Of a DNA stretch of 19,956 nt, positions 12,998-19,956 are shown piece after piece. The stretch comes from an uncultured Austwickia sp. (GTDB taxonomy: Bacteria; Actinomycetota; Actinomycetes; Actinomycetales; Dermatophilaceae), in NCBI GenBank assembly GCA_934678955.1, contig CAKUSI010000034.1, positions 1-19,956 on the forward strand. Reading direction: 5' to 3'. Positions within the stretch are counted from its first letter, which is position 1. The number at the start of each line of letters is the position of its first letter. The position numbers and the translations under genes are program-made. A model generated the notes under the pieces. That model saw only the letters and a list, made by a program, of their open reading frames with translations, was not told the origin of the DNA and did not search any database.

Positions 12998-14443
12998 ATG
13001 CACGACGAGGCACGGCGACGCCGGCGCCTGACGCGCACGACGGACCCGCGGGTCGTCGTCTTCGCGCTGTCGCTGGCGGGGCTGACCGCCGCATTCATGC
13101 AGACGATCATCGTGCCGATCCAGGCGCACCTGCCCGAGCTGCTCGACGCGCCGCGGACCGACACGGCGTGGGTCGTCACGATCACGCTGCTCACCGCGGC
13201 GGTCGTCACGCCGATCGCCGGGCGGCTCGGCGACATGGTCGGCAAGCGGCGGATCGCCATCATCCTGCTCGCGCTCATGACGCTCGGCTCGCTCGTTGCC
13301 GCCCTCGTGCCCGGCATCGAGGGGATGATCATCGGGCGCGGGCTGCAGGGCGCCGGCATGGGGGTCATCCCGCTCGGCATCTCGATCATGCGCGACGTGC
13401 TACCCGAGCGGCGGCTGCCCGGCGGCATCGCCCTCATGAGCGCGACGCTCGGCATCGGCGGCGCGATCGGCATGCCGCTGAGCGCCGTCGTGAGCGAGTA
13501 CGCGGACTGGCATCTGCTCTTCTGGATCGCCGCGGGACTGAGCGCGATCTGCCTCGGGCTCGTCGTCGCATTCGTGCCGGTGAGCGTGCTGCGCACGCCC
13601 GGACGGTTCGACTGGCTCGGAGCGATCGGGCTCGCGATCGCGCTCGTCGGCCTCCTCATCGCGCTGTCCCGCGGCAACGAGTGGGGCTGGACCGCGCCCC
13701 TCACGCTCGGGCTCGGGCTCGGCGGCCTCGCGGTGCTGCTCCTCTGGGGGTGGTACGAGCTGCGCGACCGCAACCCGCTCGTCGACCTCCGCGTCGCCGC
13801 CCGGGCGCCGGTGCTGCTGACGAACGTCTCCTCGCTCTTCCTCTCCTTCGGCCTCTTCGCCTTCAACGTCGGGGTGCCGCAGTACCTCGAGCAGTCGACG
13901 CGCACCGGCGGGCAGATCGGCCTCTCGCTCACGGCGACCGGCCTCGTGCTCCTGCCGTCCGGACTCATGATGCTCATCCTCTCGCCCATCTCCGGGCGCC
14001 TCATCCGCATCGTCGGGCCGAAGTCGCTGCTCATCGCGGGCGCGGCGATCGTGGGCGGCGCCTACGTCATCTGCCTCATCGATCTGTCGAATGTGTGGCA
14101 GGCCCTCGTCGTGAGCGTCGTCTTCGGCGTCGGGATCGGGCTGTCGTTCGCGGCCATGCCGACGCTCATCATGCGCGCGGTGCCGGCGACGGAGTCGGCG
14201 GCGGCGAACGGGCTCAACGCCCTCATGCGCTCCGTCGGCACGACGATCGCCGCCGCGGTCATCGGGGCGCTGCTCGCGGCGATGACCGTCGACTACGGCG
14301 CGGTGGTCGTGCCGGCGCAGGACGCGTTCCGGTGGGCGTTCGTGCTCGGGCTCGCCGCCGCGGTGCTCAGCGCTGGGACCGCGGCGTTCATTCCGCGGCG
14401 GGTGCCGCGGCCGGCGGGGGAGCGTCCGGCGCTGCCGGAGTGA
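12998..14443 (+). CDS. MFS multidrug exporter, DHA2 (14-TM) family
   Basis: This is an inner-membrane proton/drug antiporter of the EmrB/QacA type. The protein (481 aa) is almost wholly hydrophobic helices, about fourteen, with a basic N-terminus. The MFS motif A appears as GRLGDMVGKRR after the second helix, and motif C-like glycine/proline patterns as LGIGGAIGMPLSAVVSEYADW in helix 5. The second half includes PQYLEQSTRTGGQIGLSL and SPISGRLIRIVGPK, a repeat of motif A that supports the two-fold MFS layout. ATG 12998 has only a weak ribosome site (AGG six bases ahead). The gene stands alone between two copies of the dispersed repeat. The substrate cannot be told; no regulator of the TetR or MarR type is adjacent. 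Confidence 0.9.
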   Translation: MHDEARRRRRLTRTTDPRVVVFALSLAGLTAAFMQTIIVPIQAHLPELLDAPRTDTAWVVTITLLTAAVVTPIAGRLGDMVGKRRIAIILLALMTLGSLVAALVPGIEGMIIGRGLQGAGMGVIPLGISIMRDVLPERRLPGGIALMSATLGIGGAIGMPLSAVVSEYADWHLLFWIAAGLSAICLGLVVAFVPVSVLRTPGRFDWLGAIGLAIALVGLLIALSRGNEWGWTAPLTLGLGLGGLAVLLLWGWYELRDRNPLVDLRVAARAPVLLTNVSSLFLSFGLFAFNVGVPQYLEQSTRTGGQIGLSLTATGLVLLPSGLMMLILSPISGRLIRIVGPKSLLIAGAAIVGGAYVICLIDLSNVWQALVVSVVFGVGIGLSFAAMPTLIMRAVPATESAAANGLNALMRSVGTTIAAAVIGALLAAMTVDYGAVVVPAQDAFRWAFVLGLAAAVLSAGTAAFIPRRVPRPAGERPALPE

Positions 14444-14459
14444 GGGGGCGGAGGGGCGG

Positions 14460-14498
14460 CCCTTCGTCTCGTCGCTGCGCTCCTCGCTCAGGGACCGG
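14460..14498 (+). repeat. Dispersed repeat, copy D, after the MFS gene
   Basis: It starts 16 bases after the exporter stop codon in the sense direction. It is longer than the other copies because both sides of the central triplet are expanded (CTCGTCGC-TGC-GCTCCTCGC). Symmetrical growth on both sides again points to a folded structure. Confidence 0.75.
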
Positions 14499-14548
14499 GA
14501 TCGGGCGGGCTCGGGGACCGGACCCTGGACCGTGTCCGACCACAGGAG

Positions 14549-14554
14549 TACGGT
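14549..14554 (+). promoter_or_regulatory. Candidate -10 for leaderless transcription of the molybdoenzyme gene
   Basis: TACGGT (pattern TANNNT) ends six bases before the ATG at 14561, exactly the spacing of leaderless promoters in actinobacteria, where transcription begins at the A of ATG. An AGGAG at 14544-14548 is 12 bases from the start codon, too far for an ideal ribosome site, which is consistent with leaderless translation. Confidence 0.35.
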
Positions 14555-14560
14555 CGAAGC

Positions 14561-16318
14561 ATGGCCGACCCAGGGGACACGCCAGCACCGCACGTACTCG
14601 AGTCCTTCCGCCACGAGCTGAAGGTCAAGGAGGAGGACGTCGTCGGGGAGGACTGGGCCGGCGGGGTCGAGCCGCAGTTCGGGATCGCACCGCGCATTCG
14701 TGTCGGCAAGGCCAAGTGGTTCAACCTGCTGTGGCTCATCCCGATCGGGCTCGCCCTCCTGCTCATCGGGATCGCCGTCGCGAAGGGGCTGCGGGAGCTG
14801 CCGGGCGTGCAGGAGTTCCTCGCGCAGTACCCGGGGGCGACCGCGCTGCCCGACAGCGCGCCCGAGGGCTTCCCGGCGTGGCTGAGCTGGACGCACTTCC
14901 TCAACGCGTTCTTCATGATCTTCATCATCCGGTCGGGCATCACGATCCTCGCCGACCACCCGCGCCTGTACCTGACGCGGCACTCGACGCCCGGCAAGGA
15001 CTGGTTCCGCATCCAGCGGCCCGTGCCGACCGACCCGCTCTACACGGCCAAGATGGACTCCCTCACGCTGCCGGACGGCGTGGGACTCCCGGGCCGCCGC
15101 CACTCGATCGGGCTCGCGCGCTGGTGGCACCTCGGCATCGACACGCTGTGGCTGCTCAACGGGATCATCTTCATGGTCCTCCTCTTCGTCACCGGCCACT
15201 GGATGCGCATCGTGCCGACGAGCTGGGACACCATCCCGAACTCGATCTCCGTGCTCATCCAGTACCTCTCGCTCAACTGGCCGCACGAGAACGGCTGGGT
15301 GCAGTACAACGACCTGCAGGTACTCGCCTACTTCGTCACCGTCTTCATCGCCGCGCCGGCCGCGCTCATCACGGGCCTCGGCATGTCGCCGGCGCTGTCG
15401 ACGCGCTTCCGCTGGGTGAGCTCGATCCTCAGCATCCAGGTCGCCCGCACGCTGCACTTCCTCGTGCTGTGCTGGTTCATCGCCTTCATCGTCATCCACG
15501 TCACGCTCGTGCTGACGACCGGGGCGCTGCGGAATCTCAACCACATGTACGCCGGTCGCGACGACGAGTCGTGGATCGGCTTCGGGGTATTCGCGATCTC
15601 ACTCGTCGTCATGATCGTCGCGTGGGTCGCCGCGACCCCGCTCACCTACCGCTTCCCGCGGAAGGTGCAGCAGGTCGGCTACGCGCTCATCGGGCCCGCG
15701 CAGAAGCTCTTCGAGCACATCGACGCGAAGCCCGGCCAGTACGGCGAGGACGACATCTCGACGCATTTCTGGAAGAACGGCAAGTACCCCGCCGACGAGC
15801 TCTACGAGGAGCTGTCGGCGAACGACTTCGCGAAGTACCGGCTGCGCATCAACGGCCTCGTCGAGCACCCCGTCGAGCTGACGATGCAGGAGGTGCGCGC
15901 CCTCGCCCACCACGAGCAGATCACGCAGCACTTCTGCATCCAGGGCTGGTCCGGCGTCGCCAAGTGGGGCGGGGTGTCGATGACGACGATCCTCGACCTC
16001 GTGCAGCCGAAGCCCGAGGCGAAGTGGGTCGTCTTCTACTCGTACGCCGCCGGCCCCGACGGCGGGCTCTACTACGACGCCCACCCCATCGAGCAGATGC
16101 GCTACCCGCTCACGATGCTCGCGTACGAGATGAACGACGAGGACCTGTCCTTCGGCCACGGCGCCCCGCTGCGGCTGCGCAACGAGGTGCAGCTCGGCTT
16201 CAAGATGGTGAAGTGGATCAAGGGCGTCGAGTTCGTCGAGCACTTCTCCGAGGTCGGCGGCGGGCACGGCGGGTACAACAACGACCACGAGTTCTTCGGG
16301 TACCGGCAGTCGATCTGA
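14561..16318 (+). CDS. Membrane cytochrome b / sulfite-oxidase-type molybdopterin oxidoreductase fusion
   Basis: A 585-aa fusion. The N-terminal part is a cytochrome b561-like membrane domain with helices at about 53-75, 108-130, 192-212, 253-272, 295-318 and 340-358. Histidines H112, H190, H299 and H313 lie in or beside helices and are candidate haem ligands. The C-terminal part (about 422-585) resembles the molybdopterin domain of sulfite oxidase and of MsrP. It has RLRINGLVEHPVELTMQEV, then HFCIQGWSGVAKWGG, where C459 is the expected molybdenum-ligating cysteine, and the substrate-side YPLTMLAYEMN with PLRLRNEVQLGFKMVKWIKG. The protein probably passes electrons between the quinone pool and an oxidised or reduced sulfur compound. 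It combines in one chain roles split between MsrP and MsrQ. No Tat signal is seen, so the side of the membrane on which the Mo domain acts is unclear. Confidence 0.85.
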   Translation: MADPGDTPAPHVLESFRHELKVKEEDVVGEDWAGGVEPQFGIAPRIRVGKAKWFNLLWLIPIGLALLLIGIAVAKGLRELPGVQEFLAQYPGATALPDSAPEGFPAWLSWTHFLNAFFMIFIIRSGITILADHPRLYLTRHSTPGKDWFRIQRPVPTDPLYTAKMDSLTLPDGVGLPGRRHSIGLARWWHLGIDTLWLLNGIIFMVLLFVTGHWMRIVPTSWDTIPNSISVLIQYLSLNWPHENGWVQYNDLQVLAYFVTVFIAAPAALITGLGMSPALSTRFRWVSSILSIQVARTLHFLVLCWFIAFIVIHVTLVLTTGALRNLNHMYAGRDDESWIGFGVFAISLVVMIVAWVAATPLTYRFPRKVQQVGYALIGPAQKLFEHIDAKPGQYGEDDISTHFWKNGKYPADELYEELSANDFAKYRLRINGLVEHPVELTMQEVRALAHHEQITQHFCIQGWSGVAKWGGVSMTTILDLVQPKPEAKWVVFYSYAAGPDGGLYYDAHPIEQMRYPLTMLAYEMNDEDLSFGHGAPLRLRNEVQLGFKMVKWIKGVEFVEHFSEVGGGHGGYNNDHEFFGYRQSI

Positions 16319-16334
16319 GGTCGGCGAGGGCGGC

Positions 16335-16366
16335 GCTTCGTCTCGCTGCGCTCGCTCAGCGACCGG
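16335..16366 (+). repeat. Dispersed repeat, copy E, after the molybdoenzyme gene
   Basis: It starts 16 bases after the stop codon, in the sense direction, and matches the consensus well (GCTTCGTCTCGCTGCGCT then CGCTCAGCGACCGG). It is followed by GGGCGCGC. With copy F it forms an inverted pair between two convergent genes. Confidence 0.8.
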
Positions 16367-16380
16367 GGGCGCGCGAGGTC

Positions 16381-16411
16381 GGTCACTGAGCGAGCCGAAG
16401 GCGAGACGAAG
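16381..16411 (-). repeat. Dispersed repeat, copy F, after the LuxR-type gene
   Basis: Read on the minus strand it is CTTCGTCTCGCC-TTC-GGCTCGCTCAGTGACC. It begins 24 bases after the stop of the minus-strand LuxR-type gene and has the same orientation relative to its gene as copies C, D and E. It shares the GCC-TTC-GGC centre with copy C. Confidence 0.8.
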
Positions 16412-16435
16412 TGCGACCGGGGGCGCGCATTCCTC

Positions 16436-17965
16436 CTAGATGAGGCCGCGGCGGCGGCCCTCGGCGAGCGCCTCGCCGGCGGTCGAGGCGCCGAGCTTGC
16501 GGTAGAGGGAGCGCTGGTGCGTCTTCACGGTGTTGACCGAGAGGAAGAGGTCGCGGGCGATCTCCTCGCGGGAGCGACCCGCGGCGATCCCCGTGAGCAT
16601 CTCGAGCTCGCGGTCGGTGAGGAGGAGCTCCTCGAATGCGACGGGCCCCTCGGTCGGCGAGGGCGCGACCGCGCCCGGCGCGGCCGACCATGCCGACAGG
16701 CGCTCGGCCGCGAGCGCGAGCAGCTCCGGCGAGAACCGGCGGACGAGGCCGATCGCGAGCGGCAGACCCGGGTCCGGGACCGCGCTGAGCGCAGAGATCG
16801 CCGCCGAGGCATCGCCGCGGCCGTGGTGGGCGAGCGCGATGACCGCGAGCCGCGAGGCCTCGGCCTGCGGCAGGTGGCGGGTGTGCGTCGATGCGGACCG
16901 CGCGAGCTGGATCGCCCTCGCGTGCGCCCCGCCGCCGACCGCGGTGAGCGCGAGCAGCACCTTCGTGCGCCACATCCGCTTGTCCGCGCCCTCGAGCAGC
17001 TGCTGCGCACGGCCGACGGCGCCGGACAGCAGCGCGTCGAGCGCGAACTCCATCGCGAGGACGCTGCCGGTGAGCCCGGCCCCGGGCAGCTGCGCGAGCT
17101 CGGCGTCCTCGATCTCCTGCAGCCGGCGCCGAGCATCCTCCCGTCGGTCCGCGAGGATCCCGAGATAGCCGATCCCGACGACGTGGAGCGGCCACAGCTC
17201 GTGCATCTGCGCGATCGACGTCGAGCTCGCCTCCTCGAAGGCGAGCTGCGCCTCCTCGCGCGGCCGCAGCAGCGCGACGACGAGCCGCTCATCCGTGTCG
17301 AGGATGTCCTCGACCCAGCTCCGCGTCCGCGGCACCTCGCGAGCCCGCTCGAGATTGATCTGCGCGCGCCGCGGGTCGCCGTAGAGCGCATGGATCATGG
17401 CGCTGCGCACGAGCGCATCGCGGGTGAGGAATCGCAGCGCCGTCGGCAGCGGCGGCACGAGGGACTTCTCGAAGAGCGCGAGCGCCTCCGCCTGCCGACC
17501 GGCGAGCATCCCCGAGATCGCGGTCTGCACGAGCGCGAACGTCCGCTCGCCCCGACCGCCCTCCATGAGGAACGGGACCGCGGCGGCGACCGCGCGCAGC
17601 CGCCGCATCATCGTGAATGCGCGGACCGGGTCCCCCGCGAGCCTCGTCTGCGTCGCCTGCCCGAGCGTGATCCCCTGCTCGAAGCGCTTCATCCCGCCGT
17701 GGACGGCGACCTCCTGCGTGTCGGCGCCGAGGTCCGAGTCGAGCGCCGAACCCGACAGAATGCGCAGCAGCGCGTGCGCGGTCGGGTGGCGTCGCAGCTT
17801 CGCTGGCGGCACCGCGGCGAGCATCGCGTACGACTCGCTCGGCGGCACGGTGAACCAGAACTCGAGCGGGTGCTTGGCGACGAGGTCGCCGAGCGCCGTG
17901 AAATCGGCGCGCCGGAACGCGTCGCGCGCGAGCGCGGCGACGTCGGGACCGGCATGGTCGGTCAC
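16436..17965 (-). CDS. LuxR-family transcriptional regulator with long helical sensor region
   Basis: A 509-aa regulator. The C-terminal LuxR/FixJ-type helix-turn-helix (about 447-509) reads LLLTDRELEMLTGIAAGRSR, EEIARDLFLSVNTVKTHQRS and LYRKLG, with the recognition helix around NTVKTHQRSLY. The rest is rich in Ala/Leu/Arg helices with a repeat-like pattern resembling the TPR/MalT-like arm of LAL regulators. No Walker A motif or ATPase domain is present, so it is not a full LAL protein. I chose GTG 17965 (VTDHAGPD) because TGGAGGGG stands at the right distance ahead; the open frame extends 21 codons further upstream without support. It is transcribed divergently from the sulfurtransferase gene across 170 bases. 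The inducer and regulon are unknown. Confidence 0.85.
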   Translation of the reverse strand: MTDHAGPDVAALARDAFRRADFTALGDLVAKHPLEFWFTVPPSESYAMLAAVPPAKLRRHPTAHALLRILSGSALDSDLGADTQEVAVHGGMKRFEQGITLGQATQTRLAGDPVRAFTMMRRLRAVAAAVPFLMEGGRGERTFALVQTAISGMLAGRQAEALALFEKSLVPPLPTALRFLTRDALVRSAMIHALYGDPRRAQINLERAREVPRTRSWVEDILDTDERLVVALLRPREEAQLAFEEASSTSIAQMHELWPLHVVGIGYLGILADRREDARRRLQEIEDAELAQLPGAGLTGSVLAMEFALDALLSGAVGRAQQLLEGADKRMWRTKVLLALTAVGGGAHARAIQLARSASTHTRHLPQAEASRLAVIALAHHGRGDASAAISALSAVPDPGLPLAIGLVRRFSPELLALAAERLSAWSAAPGAVAPSPTEGPVAFEELLLTDRELEMLTGIAAGRSREEIARDLFLSVNTVKTHQRSLYRKLGASTAGEALAEGRRRGLI

Positions 17966-18005
17966 GGCCACCCCTCCAGGCCATCGTCGGGTGCGATGCA
18001 GGGGC

Positions 18006-18013
18006 ATTGTATA
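18006..18013 (-). promoter_or_regulatory. Candidate -10 of the LuxR-type gene
   Basis: On the minus strand this is TATACAAT, by far the best -10-like sequence in the 170-base divergent region and about 40 bases upstream of the LuxR-type start codon. No strong -35 is visible at 16-18 bases. The nearby 11-base word GCGCATTCCTC (18023-18033) lies just upstream and recurs ahead of cysE. Confidence 0.4.
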
Positions 18014-18135
18014 GGGAGCCGAGCGCATTCCTCGGAGTCACCAAGCGTCACATTCACCCGCCGCCCGGTCTCCCGTCTCACAATCGAAGCACGCCGCCCG
18101 GCGTACCGCGGGGGGCGAGGCGGAAAGGTGAGCAC

Positions 18136-19065
18136 ATGAGCGAGACAGCGACCAAGCCGGGCGTCGTGAGCGCCGAGTGGGTGGCCGAGCACCTCGACGA
18201 CCCGAAGGTCGTCATCCTCGAGGTGAGCGAGGGCCGGTCGGACAGCGGCGTGACGAAGTACGCCGACGGCCACATCCCCGGGGCGATCGAACTCCTCTGG
18301 TACCGCGACTTCGTGCAGCGTTTCACCCGCGACCTTGCGACCGCCGAGCAGATCACCGAGCTCCTCCAGGCGGCCGGCGTGAACGACGACTCGACGATCG
18401 TCGTCTACGGCGATGGCAACAACTGGTTCGCCGCGTACGGCGCCTGGGTCCTCAAGTACTACGGCGCCCCGGACGTGCGCCTCCTCGACGGCGGCCGCTA
18501 CAAGTGGGAGAAGGCCGACGGCCGCGAGCTCAGCACCGAGGCGCCCGCGCCCGCGCGAGGCAGCTGGGTCTCGCCGGGACCGGACCCGTCCATCCGCGCA
18601 TTCAAGGACGAGGTCCTCGAGGTCGCCAAGGGCGAGCGCGAGGGCGTCATCATCGACATCCGCGGCGTCCCCGAGTTCTCGGGCGAGATCGGCGTCGCGC
18701 CGGGCTTCGGCGGCGAGGCCGCGGCGAAGTGGGGGCACATCCCCGGCGCGCTCAACTTCCCATGGGGCGGCAACGTCAAGGTGCCGAACGACGGCGGCGA
18801 CGGCACGTTCAAGGACATCGAGGCGCTCCGCCAGCGCTACGCGGAGCAGGGCGTCGACGGCACGAAGCCGATCTACGTGTACTGCCGCATCGGCGAGCGC
18901 GCCTCGCACACGTGGTTCGCGCTCACGCAGCTGCTCGGCTACGACGCCCGGGTGTACGACGGCTCGTGGACCGAGTGGGGCAACTCGGTCGGCACTCCCG
19001 TCGAGAACCCGACGCTCGCGGCCTCCGGCGGCTTCTCCGGGCTGTGGGGCGGCGACCAGGGCTGA
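18136..19065 (+). CDS. Thiosulfate sulfurtransferase, two-domain rhodanese
   Basis: This enzyme moves a sulfane sulfur from thiosulfate (or 3-mercaptopyruvate) to an acceptor such as cyanide or a thiol. The first rhodanese domain (about 8-140) is structural: its loop reads YGDGNNW, with no cysteine. The second domain (about 150-300) has the active-site cysteine C250 in YVYCRIGERASHTWF, the loop usual for actinobacterial SseA/CysA-type rhodaneses. HIPGA occurs in both domains, as expected from the internal duplication. Length is 309 aa. ATG 18136 has AAAGG seven bases ahead; the in-frame start at 18007 has no support. cysE lies convergent downstream, so the two make a sulfur-assimilation neighbourhood without being an operon. 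Confidence 0.93.
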   Translation: MSETATKPGVVSAEWVAEHLDDPKVVILEVSEGRSDSGVTKYADGHIPGAIELLWYRDFVQRFTRDLATAEQITELLQAAGVNDDSTIVVYGDGNNWFAAYGAWVLKYYGAPDVRLLDGGRYKWEKADGRELSTEAPAPARGSWVSPGPDPSIRAFKDEVLEVAKGEREGVIIDIRGVPEFSGEIGVAPGFGGEAAAKWGHIPGALNFPWGGNVKVPNDGGDGTFKDIEALRQRYAEQGVDGTKPIYVYCRIGERASHTWFALTQLLGYDARVYDGSWTEWGNSVGTPVENPTLAASGGFSGLWGGDQG

Positions 19066-19077
19066 GGCGACTCGGGC

Positions 19078-19090
19078 CTCGCTGCGACCG
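19078..19090 (+). repeat. Possible deleted remnant of the dispersed repeat
   Basis: CTCGCTGCGACCG, 12 bases after the sulfurtransferase stop, equals copy E (CTCGCTGCGCTCGCTCAGCGACCG) with the 11 bases between its two GCG triplets removed. Position and orientation match copies C to F. The match is short and may be chance. Confidence 0.25.
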
Positions 19091-19141
19091 TGGTTGGCGC
19101 GGCGGGAGCCCGGCTGAGGCTCATCGGGCTGGTGCTTGCCC

Positions 19142-19184
19142 ACTGAATTGGGGCGTCTGTCTTGCGACAGGCGCCCCATTCCAG
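19142..19184. terminator. Bidirectional terminator between sulfurtransferase and cysE
   Basis: TGGGGCGTCTGTC (19149-19161) pairs with GACAGGCGCCCCA (19166-19178) around a TTGC loop, giving 13 pairs with one G-U. Partial pairing of ACTG with CAGT extends the stem outside. It stands between two convergent genes and is the strongest hairpin in the 260-base gap. There is no long T run on either strand. Confidence 0.6.
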
Positions 19185-19202
19185 TTGGCGGGGGCACCGC
19201 CT

Positions 19203-19273
19203 GGTGCTGGGGTTCTGCCCGCATGCTGGGATTCGGGGCGCGAGTGCCAGCACTGAGCCGGATTCCCAGCACC
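19203..19273. repeat. Nested inverted repeats downstream of cysE
   Basis: An outer pair GGTGCTGGG (19203-19211) and CCCAGCACC (19265-19273) encloses an inner pair TGCTGG (19224-19229) and CCAGCA (19247-19252). The arms are variants of the same word, so the structure can fold in more than one way. It lies 50 bases beyond the cysE stop and could be a second terminator or a REP-like element. Confidence 0.5.
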
Positions 19274-19325
19274 CGGCCGCGGGACTGCGGGCGGTGCGGC
19301 GCCCGGGCGACCGCGGGGCCGCCCC

Positions 19326-19877
19326 TCAGATGTACCAGAGCGCGGCGGTGTCGACGGCCTTGCCGGCCTCGCCTCGGGCGCGGACCTTCGCGGGAATGCC
19401 GACCGCCGTGGAGTCGGCGGGGACGTCCTTGGTGACCACCGCATTCGCCCCGACCGCGGAGCGGGCGCCGATCGTGATGGGTCCGAGGACCTTCGCCCCC
19501 GCCCCGACGACGACGCCGTCCTCGAGAGTCGGGTGGCGCTTGACCGCCTCGAGCGCGACGCCGCCGAGCGTCACCCCGTGGTAGAGCATGACGTCGTCGC
19601 CGACCTCCGCCGTCTCGCCGATGACGACGCCCATGCCGTGGTCGATGAAGAATCGCCGGCCGATCGTCGCGCCCGGGTGGATCTCGACGCCGGTGAGGAA
19701 GCGCGTGAACTGCGACACCATCCGCCCGAGGAAGCGCGCGTGGTGCGTCCACAGCCAGTGGGCGACGCGGTGCGCCCAGATGGCATGGAGGCCCGAGTAC
19801 AGCAGCCAGATCTCGAAGCCCGATCGCGCGGCGGGGTCGCGGCGCCGCGCCGCGGCGATGTCCTCGCGCACACTCAT
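19326..19877 (-). CDS. cysE: Serine O-acetyltransferase
   Basis: This enzyme makes O-acetylserine from serine and acetyl-CoA, the first step of cysteine synthesis in the cytoplasm. The N-terminal helical part (residues 1-60, with [18 protein letters not shown]) is followed by a left-handed beta-helix of hexapeptide repeats from about 65 to 165. The signature is [20 protein letters not shown] and LYHGVTLGG, with catalytic-site H80 and H100. The total of 183 aa is the short, EpsC-like form typical of actinobacteria and Bacillus. The tail ends in WYI; a C-terminal isoleucine is the residue that lets CysE bind CysK in the cysteine synthase complex. The ribosome site ahead of the ATG is weak. No cysK is within the window; it may lie beyond the right edge. 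Confidence 0.95.
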   Translation of the reverse strand: MSVREDIAAARRRDPAARSGFEIWLLYSGLHAIWAHRVAHWLWTHHARFLGRMVSQFTRFLTGVEIHPGATIGRRFFIDHGMGVVIGETAEVGDDVMLYHGVTLGGVALEAVKRHPTLEDGVVVGAGAKVLGPITIGARSAVGANAVVTKDVPADSTAVGIPAKVRARGEAGKAVDTAALWYI

Positions 19878-19956
19878 GGTCTCAAGCCTGCCGTACTCAC
19901 GATTGGTATTACGCGCGGGGAGGGTCGCGCATTCCTCGGCGGGGCGGGTGGAGGGG
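19878..19956. other. Upstream region of cysE at the window edge
   Basis: Seventy-nine bases upstream of cysE hold an AT-rich patch (GATTGGTATTAC, 19901-19912), which on the minus strand contains TAATAC, a possible -10. The word GCGCATTCCTCGG (19927-19939) is also present and recurs in the LuxR/sulfurtransferase divergent region. The window ends before any further gene can be seen. Confidence 0.3.

Larger units (their letters stand above)
16335..16411. terminator. Inverted repeat pair (copies E and F) between convergent genes
   Basis: Copy E (plus) and copy F (minus) face each other across 14 bases. The transcript from either side could fold into a stem of about 30 base pairs with several mismatches. 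Placed between the ends of the molybdoenzyme gene and the LuxR-type gene, the pair could stop transcription from both sides. The sequence CGACCGGGGGCGCGC also occurs twice, at 16360-16374 and 16414-16428, as a direct repeat flanking copy F. The role is inferred from position and structure. Confidence 0.45.

Noticed and set aside
13400..15544. Long minus-strand open frame (714 aa) opposite the same genes
   Set aside because: Highly charged Arg/Glu/Asp-rich translation typical of the antisense of GC-rich genes; it spans an intergenic gap and a repeat.
12883..16389. Very long plus-strand open frame (1168 aa) across the exporter and molybdoenzyme genes
   Set aside because: It is an off-frame shadow of two clear genes in very GC-rich DNA; its product is a low-complexity Arg/Ala/His-rich string with no recognisable domain.
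16517..19752. Long open frames opposite the LuxR-type gene and the sulfurtransferase/cysE genes
   Set aside because: Real proteins with full family motifs lie on the other strand; the antisense products are low complexity.
1..19956. CRISPR arrays, tRNA or rRNA genes, insertion-sequence ends
   Set aside because: No evenly spaced direct repeats, no complete cloverleaf, no rRNA-like sequence and no transposase with terminal inverted repeats were seen on either strand.

Overview
The window is high-GC DNA from an actinobacterium. Codon use, a DHA2-type exporter, a sulfite-oxidase-like protein fused to a cytochrome b and a dispersed TTCGTCTCGC...GACCGG repeat suggest a Micrococcales/Microbacteriaceae-type genome, but the genus cannot be named from this sequence. 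It falls into two parts. Positions 1 to about 11,357 are a defence island with visibly lower and patchier GC. Positions about 12,300 to 19,956 look like very high-GC ordinary chromosome. A decayed tyrosine integrase (11,358-12,260) lies at the junction.

The left part begins with a terminator hairpin and a two-gene AbiE-type toxin-antitoxin operon (abiEi, abiEii) with a palindromic operator candidate over its promoter. After a 474-base gap comes a tightly coupled operon: an Mrr-type restriction endonuclease with an N-terminal PUA/EVE-like module, then hsdM, hsdS and hsdR of a type I restriction-modification system. Every junction from mrr to hsdR overlaps by 1 to 4 bases. The hsdS gene is broken exactly between its two half-subunits by a run of eight G residues. 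Seven G would restore a 415-residue specificity subunit. This is the layout expected of a phase-variable specificity switch and resembles NgoAV of Neisseria gonorrhoeae. Facing hsdR, with overlapping stop codons, is a 688-residue protein with a winged-helix-like N-terminus, a PIN-type nuclease domain, a coiled coil and two C-terminal membrane segments. I recognise no named family for it as a whole, and it is a plausible membrane-anchored effector guarding the restriction system.

The right part encodes a hemerythrin-domain protein, an MFS drug exporter, a membrane molybdopterin oxidoreductase fused to cytochrome b, a LuxR-type regulator, a two-domain thiosulfate sulfurtransferase and serine O-acetyltransferase. 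The last two, with the molybdoenzyme, suggest a sulfur/redox theme. A repeat of about 30-39 bases occurs six times between 12,310 and 16,411. Four copies sit 15-24 bases after stop codons, always in the sense orientation of the preceding gene, and one is embedded in frame inside the hemerythrin gene.

The best candidates for a new or under-described system are the poly-G-switched type I system coupled to an Mrr enzyme and its convergent PIN/membrane protein. All functional statements rest on motif recognition by eye; no database search was run.
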